From: an uncultured Bacilli bacterium
GTDB taxonomy: Bacteria; Bacillota_I; Bacilli_A; RF39; UBA660
Assembly (NCBI GenBank): GCA_947629075.1
Contig: CANRCI010000015.1
Location: 1 to 18,786 of the forward strand
DNA: 18,786 nt
Reading direction: 5' to 3'
A program made the position numbers and the translations under genes. Below the pieces are notes generated by a model. It was not told the DNA's origin. It saw only the letters and a list, made by a program, of their open reading frames with translations, and did not search any database. This document shows, in pieces, positions 16,311-18,786 of the stretch (its first letter is position 1; each line of letters starts with the position of its first letter).

Positions 16311-17337
16311 CTAAATCGTGAATACTATTATTAATACCCTTACTAAGTAATTTACTCAACTTTTCAGTAACAAAATCGACTTCTTTGGGTGTAACCATTA
16401 AATTATATCCAATCGGTGTCAAAACTTCAAAGATTAAACTTTTTATCTCTTCTTCATTAAGAGTACCCATCATTCCTAACAATTCTTCTTTTTCACTAGA
16501 TGTTAAACTACTAGTATCACTATCTAAATAATTATCCATAGTACTCACTCTAAGTTTACTAGATGGTTTATTAGAATTCTTTTTATTATAACTAATCTTT
16601 TTCTCTAAAAAACTAATCGTATCACCGACAATCGTAACTGCATCGACAACAGTTGGAACACCAATGGCCAAAACCTCAACCCCTAATGTATCTTTAGATA
16701 TTTCTCTTCGGTAATTGCCAATTCCCGAACCGGGTGAAATTCCAGCAGTCGTTATTTGAATCGTTTTATTGAGACGATTGATACTACTGGCAGCTAGACT
16801 ATCGATAACGATTACCAAATCTACTTCTATTTCTTTTAACACACCGCGAATTATATCGAGAGCTTCAATTCCTGTATTTCCCATAACGCCCGGTGAGATA
16901 CTAGCTACGTTTCTGAATCCTTCCGATACACTAACTTGATCTATTTCAAAGATATGTCTAGTTACGACGATATTATCTGAAGTTCTAACTCCTAAACTAT
17001 CGGGAGTTGAATTGCCATTTCCCAGCCCTACTACTAAAATTTTACTATTCTCTTTAGCAACGCTAGAAAATAAATTTTTAAACTCCCTTTGAAAAACATG
17101 GTATACTTTGTCAAAGTTTTCACTATCGGTAACATCGTCAAAACTGATTGTGATATATTTACCACACTTTTTGTTTAAAGCTTCCACCTCTTTTAAAATT
17201 TCTACTCGAAAAACATTTATATCGTCATAATTTTCTTCTTCTCTTTTTATGTTTTCATCCAATTCATAATTGGCAAGAGATTCCTCAATTAGATCCGTTC
17301 TAATGTGATAATTCTTTAAATCAATTTCCCTGTTCAT
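16297..17337 (-). CDS. gpr: GPR germination protease
   Basis: This 346-residue protein is the GPR endopeptidase, made as a zymogen in the forespore, which degrades small acid-soluble spore proteins at germination. The start of the mature form, R-T-D-L (13-16), matches the autoprocessing site known in Bacillus megaterium after a short propeptide. The two aspartates important for catalysis fit: Asp113 in T-P-D-S-L-G and Asp179 in V-I-D-S-L-A-A, 66 residues apart as in the Bacillus enzyme. Further family motifs are S-P-G-V-M-G (148-153) and N-L-M-V-T-P-K-E-V-D near residue 312. The start is ATG 17337 with GGTGAT upstream; a longer reading from 17373 has no such site. It is divergent from rpsT, an arrangement also known in Bacillus. 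Confidence 0.95.
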   Translation of the reverse strand: MNREIDLKNYHIRTDLIEESLANYELDENIKREEENYDDINVFRVEILKEVEALNKKCGKYITISFDDVTDSENFDKVYHVFQREFKNLFSSVAKENSKILVVGLGNGNSTPDSLGVRTSDNIVVTRHIFEIDQVSVSEGFRNVASISPGVMGNTGIEALDIIRGVLKEIEVDLVIVIDSLAASSINRLNKTIQITTAGISPGSGIGNYRREISKDTLGVEVLAIGVPTVVDAVTIVGDTISFLEKKISYNKKNSNKPSSKLRVSTMDNYLDSDTSSLTSSEKEELLGMMGTLNEEEIKSLIFEVLTPIGYNLMVTPKEVDFVTEKLSKLLSKGINNSIHDLEKEI

Positions 17338-17398
17338 AAAATCACCATTAGTATTATGGACAAAATCAGCCAAAATAACTATATTTTTAATATTTTGT

Positions 17399-17427
17399 TT
17401 GCAATTTAGTTACATATTTGTTAGAAT
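17399..17427 (+). promoter_or_regulatory. Promoter of rpsT
   Basis: TTGCAA (17399-17404) and TAGAAT (17422-17427) are 17 bases apart on plus, 30 bases before the rpsT ATG. This is a good housekeeping sigma-factor promoter. Confidence 0.65.
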
Positions 17428-17456
17428 ATATTTAGTCAAAAAAGCGAGGTGAAAAA

Positions 17457-17714
17457 ATGCCAAATATTAAAAGTGCTAAAAAGAGAGTTATTACCAGTGA
17501 AAAGAAACGTGTAAATAATAACGTTAAAACTGCTACTGCTAAAAATGCAATTAAAAATGTAGAAAGAGCTGTTAAAGCAGGACAAAAAGATGATGAAAAA
17601 TTAAAAGTTGCTATTAAGGCTATTGATAAAGCACAAGCTAAAGGACTTATTCATAAAAATAAAGCAGCTAGAGAGAAATCAAGATTGACAAAAATGAACA
17701 ATAATGTGAAGTAA
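17457..17714 (+). CDS. rpsT: Ribosomal protein S20
   Basis: This 85-residue, strongly basic, lysine- and alanine-rich protein opens with M-P-N-I-K-S-A-K-K-R and has K-G-x-I-H-K-N-K-A-A-R-x-K-S-R-L near its end, the S20 signature. S20 binds 16S rRNA early in 30S assembly. GAGGTGA stands five bases before the ATG. It has its own promoter and its own terminator, which overlaps the stop codon, so it is a single-gene unit. Next to gpr, divergently placed, as in Bacillus. Confidence 0.97.
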   Translation: MPNIKSAKKRVITSEKKRVNNNVKTATAKNAIKNVERAVKAGQKDDEKLKVAIKAIDKAQAKGLIHKNKAAREKSRLTKMNNNVK

Positions 17715-17734
17715 TGAAATTACTTCTTTTTTTT
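17708..17734 (+). terminator. Terminator of rpsT
   Basis: A perfect 8-bp stem, GAAGTAAT (17708-17715) with ATTACTTC (17719-17726), closes a GAA loop and is followed by eight T (17727-17734). The left arm contains the rpsT stop codon. Confidence 0.85.
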
Positions 17735-17772
17735 AGACTAATTTATTGTTAAAATAGTATTAGGTGAAAATA

Positions 17773-18681
17773 ATGAAGAAAATAATTAGCTATACAATAA
17801 TACTTGCCTTGTTGGTAACTATATACATATATCGCGATGATTTAGCCGATAAAATAGCGGCGATGTTGGTCGGAAATAAGACAGTTTCCGAATTATCGCC
17901 CAATAAATATTACAAACCAGTCGATTACGATTACGTCCAGATAACTGATGATTTCGTCGCTAAAGATCGTCAACATCTTTTAAACATATACTACACCATC
18001 GTCAATAGTGGCGCTGATGATTTTTATTTTAAATGTAGTGATGAGTATGAAGAATGTATAAATGATGTGAAGGAAATATCCAATAATCAAGAAGAAATGT
18101 CTAACTTGAATTGTTTTGTAAGTCCATTTAATAGTTTTGATCGACTTGAGACGACCTTTGATAATATCGGAAATGTTGAAATAAAATCTGTCAAACACTA
18201 CTCTAGTGAAGAGATTGCAGCAGTTGAAGAAAAAATGCAACTGATCAATAATAAAATTACCAATACAACTAACCAAAGAGAAATAATAAAATTCATTCAT
18301 GATGAAATAATTAATACGACAAAATATGATAAAGACCGAAGCGATTTAGGAATAACGAAATATAAATCAGATATTGCTTACGGTCCCCTAGTTCAAGGAT
18401 ACGCCCTTTGTGGTGGTTATTCAGATGCGATGGCCCTATTTTTAGATTACTACGATATTCCAAACTTTAAAGTGATAAGTGAGAATCATGTCTGGAATGC
18501 AGTAAAGATTGAAAACAAATGGTTACATCTCGATCTAACTTGGGATGATCCAGTAAGTGCTAATGATAATCGTGATAATCTAGAATATACTTTCTTCCTT
18601 ATCGATAATAAAGAATTAACTAAATTAAATACTAATGAACATCTCTTTGATAAAGAAGTGTTTAAAGAAATAAGCGTATAA
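17773..18681 (+). CDS. Membrane-anchored transglutaminase-like protein
   Basis: This 302-residue protein has one N-terminal membrane helix (about 4-20) and an outside region ending in a transglutaminase-like (papain-fold) core. The expected triad is present: Cys213 in A-L-C-G-G-Y, His239 in E-N-H-V-W-N-A-V and Asp254 in H-L-D-L-T-W-D-D-P. Bacterial members are usually cysteine proteases or envelope cross-linkers; some cross-link spore coat proteins, but this one is anchored and is not similar in layout to Bacillus Tgl. Three further cysteines (88, 95, 114) lie before the core. The start is ATG 17773, five bases after AGGTGA; a GTG at 17764 lies in that site. The substrate is unknown. Confidence 0.87.
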   Translation: MKKIISYTIILALLVTIYIYRDDLADKIAAMLVGNKTVSELSPNKYYKPVDYDYVQITDDFVAKDRQHLLNIYYTIVNSGADDFYFKCSDEYEECINDVKEISNNQEEMSNLNCFVSPFNSFDRLETTFDNIGNVEIKSVKHYSSEEIAAVEEKMQLINNKITNTTNQREIIKFIHDEIINTTKYDKDRSDLGITKYKSDIAYGPLVQGYALCGGYSDAMALFLDYYDIPNFKVISENHVWNAVKIENKWLHLDLTWDDPVSANDNRDNLEYTFFLIDNKELTKLNTNEHLFDKEVFKEISV

Positions 18682-18712
18682 AAAAAGCTCTTAATTTTGT
18701 TAAGAGCCTTTT
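18680..18712. terminator. Bidirectional terminator after the transglutaminase-like gene
   Basis: GCTCTTAA (18687-18694) pairs with TTAAGAGC (18700-18707) around a five-base loop. T-rich CTTTTCTTT follows on plus. On minus, seven T (18680-18686) follow, so it can also end a converging minus-strand unit. Confidence 0.8.
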
Positions 18713-18739
18713 CTTTATTGTAATTTCAACCGCACCATT

Positions 18740-18786
18740 TTATTTATATTTTAATTCTATATCATAAGCACATTTATAGTCAAATA
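18740..18786 (-). CDS. Possible 3' end of a minus-strand gene entering from the right
   Basis: One minus frame is open for the 14 codons visible before a TAA at 18740-18742 (ending E-L-K-Y-K). The bidirectional terminator about 30 bases further on has a T tract in the correct orientation for a minus-strand gene. So little is visible that chance cannot be excluded. Confidence 0.3.
   Translation of the reverse strand, partial: FDYKCAYDIELKYK

Noticed and set aside
17338..17398. Sigma-G-type promoter for gpr (CATAATA near the start)
   Set aside because: A -10-like sequence is visible, but no convincing -35 element is found at the needed distance.

Overview
The window comes from a low-GC, endospore-forming Firmicute (Bacillota), probably an uncultured Bacilli-type lineage of the compact gut kind. 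Supporting this are the AT-rich sequence, Gram-positive ribosome-binding sites, very short or overlapping gene junctions, and spore genes (gpr, spoIIP, a GerA-type receptor). The rpsT / gpr / spoIIP / yqxA-like neighbourhood resembles the order known in Bacillus. Tryptophan is encoded by TGG and TGA is used as a stop, so the standard bacterial code applies rather than the Mycoplasma code. The lineage is inferred; no rRNA gene is present.

Layout, left to right. (1) Bases 1-2427, minus: a large surface protein cut by the left edge, with a prepilin-type N-terminus, Ig-like modules and 79-residue Listeria-Bacteroides (InlB B-type) repeats. (2) 2557-4311, minus: an ABC exporter half-transporter with its own terminator. 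(3) 4367-5150, minus: a coupled pair of small membrane proteins (DUF4234, DUF2752). Their promoter has a run of ten G between the -35 and -10 boxes, the signature of a phase-variable promoter. (4) 5332-6546, minus: a 23S rRNA uracil-5-methyltransferase, divergent from (5) a gerAA-gerAC-gerAB germinant-receptor operon on plus (6630-10049), which ends in a strong shared terminator.

(6) 10127-16226, minus: a tightly packed run that starts with spoIIP and a yqxA-like gene. It continues into five single-pass membrane proteins that I cannot name: a two-domain extracytoplasmic protein, a zinc-ribbon membrane protein, a protein with a degenerate HtrA/trypsin-like domain, and two small beta-rich proteins. 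In Bacillus lepA follows yqxA; here this cluster stands in its place. It is the best candidate in the window for an undescribed system. (7) 16297-17337, minus: the germination protease gene gpr with a possible terminator of its own. (8) rpsT on plus, divergent from gpr, then a membrane-anchored transglutaminase-like protein (17773-18681) and a bidirectional terminator facing what may be the tail of another minus-strand gene.

Functionally the right two thirds is about spores. SpoIIP remodels peptidoglycan during engulfment, GPR degrades DNA-protecting spore proteins on germination, and the GerA-type receptor senses germinants. The left third concerns the cell surface and transport. No stretch longer than 300 bases lacks a gene. 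Several starts were moved from the longest possible ORF to the start codon that fits a ribosome-binding site.
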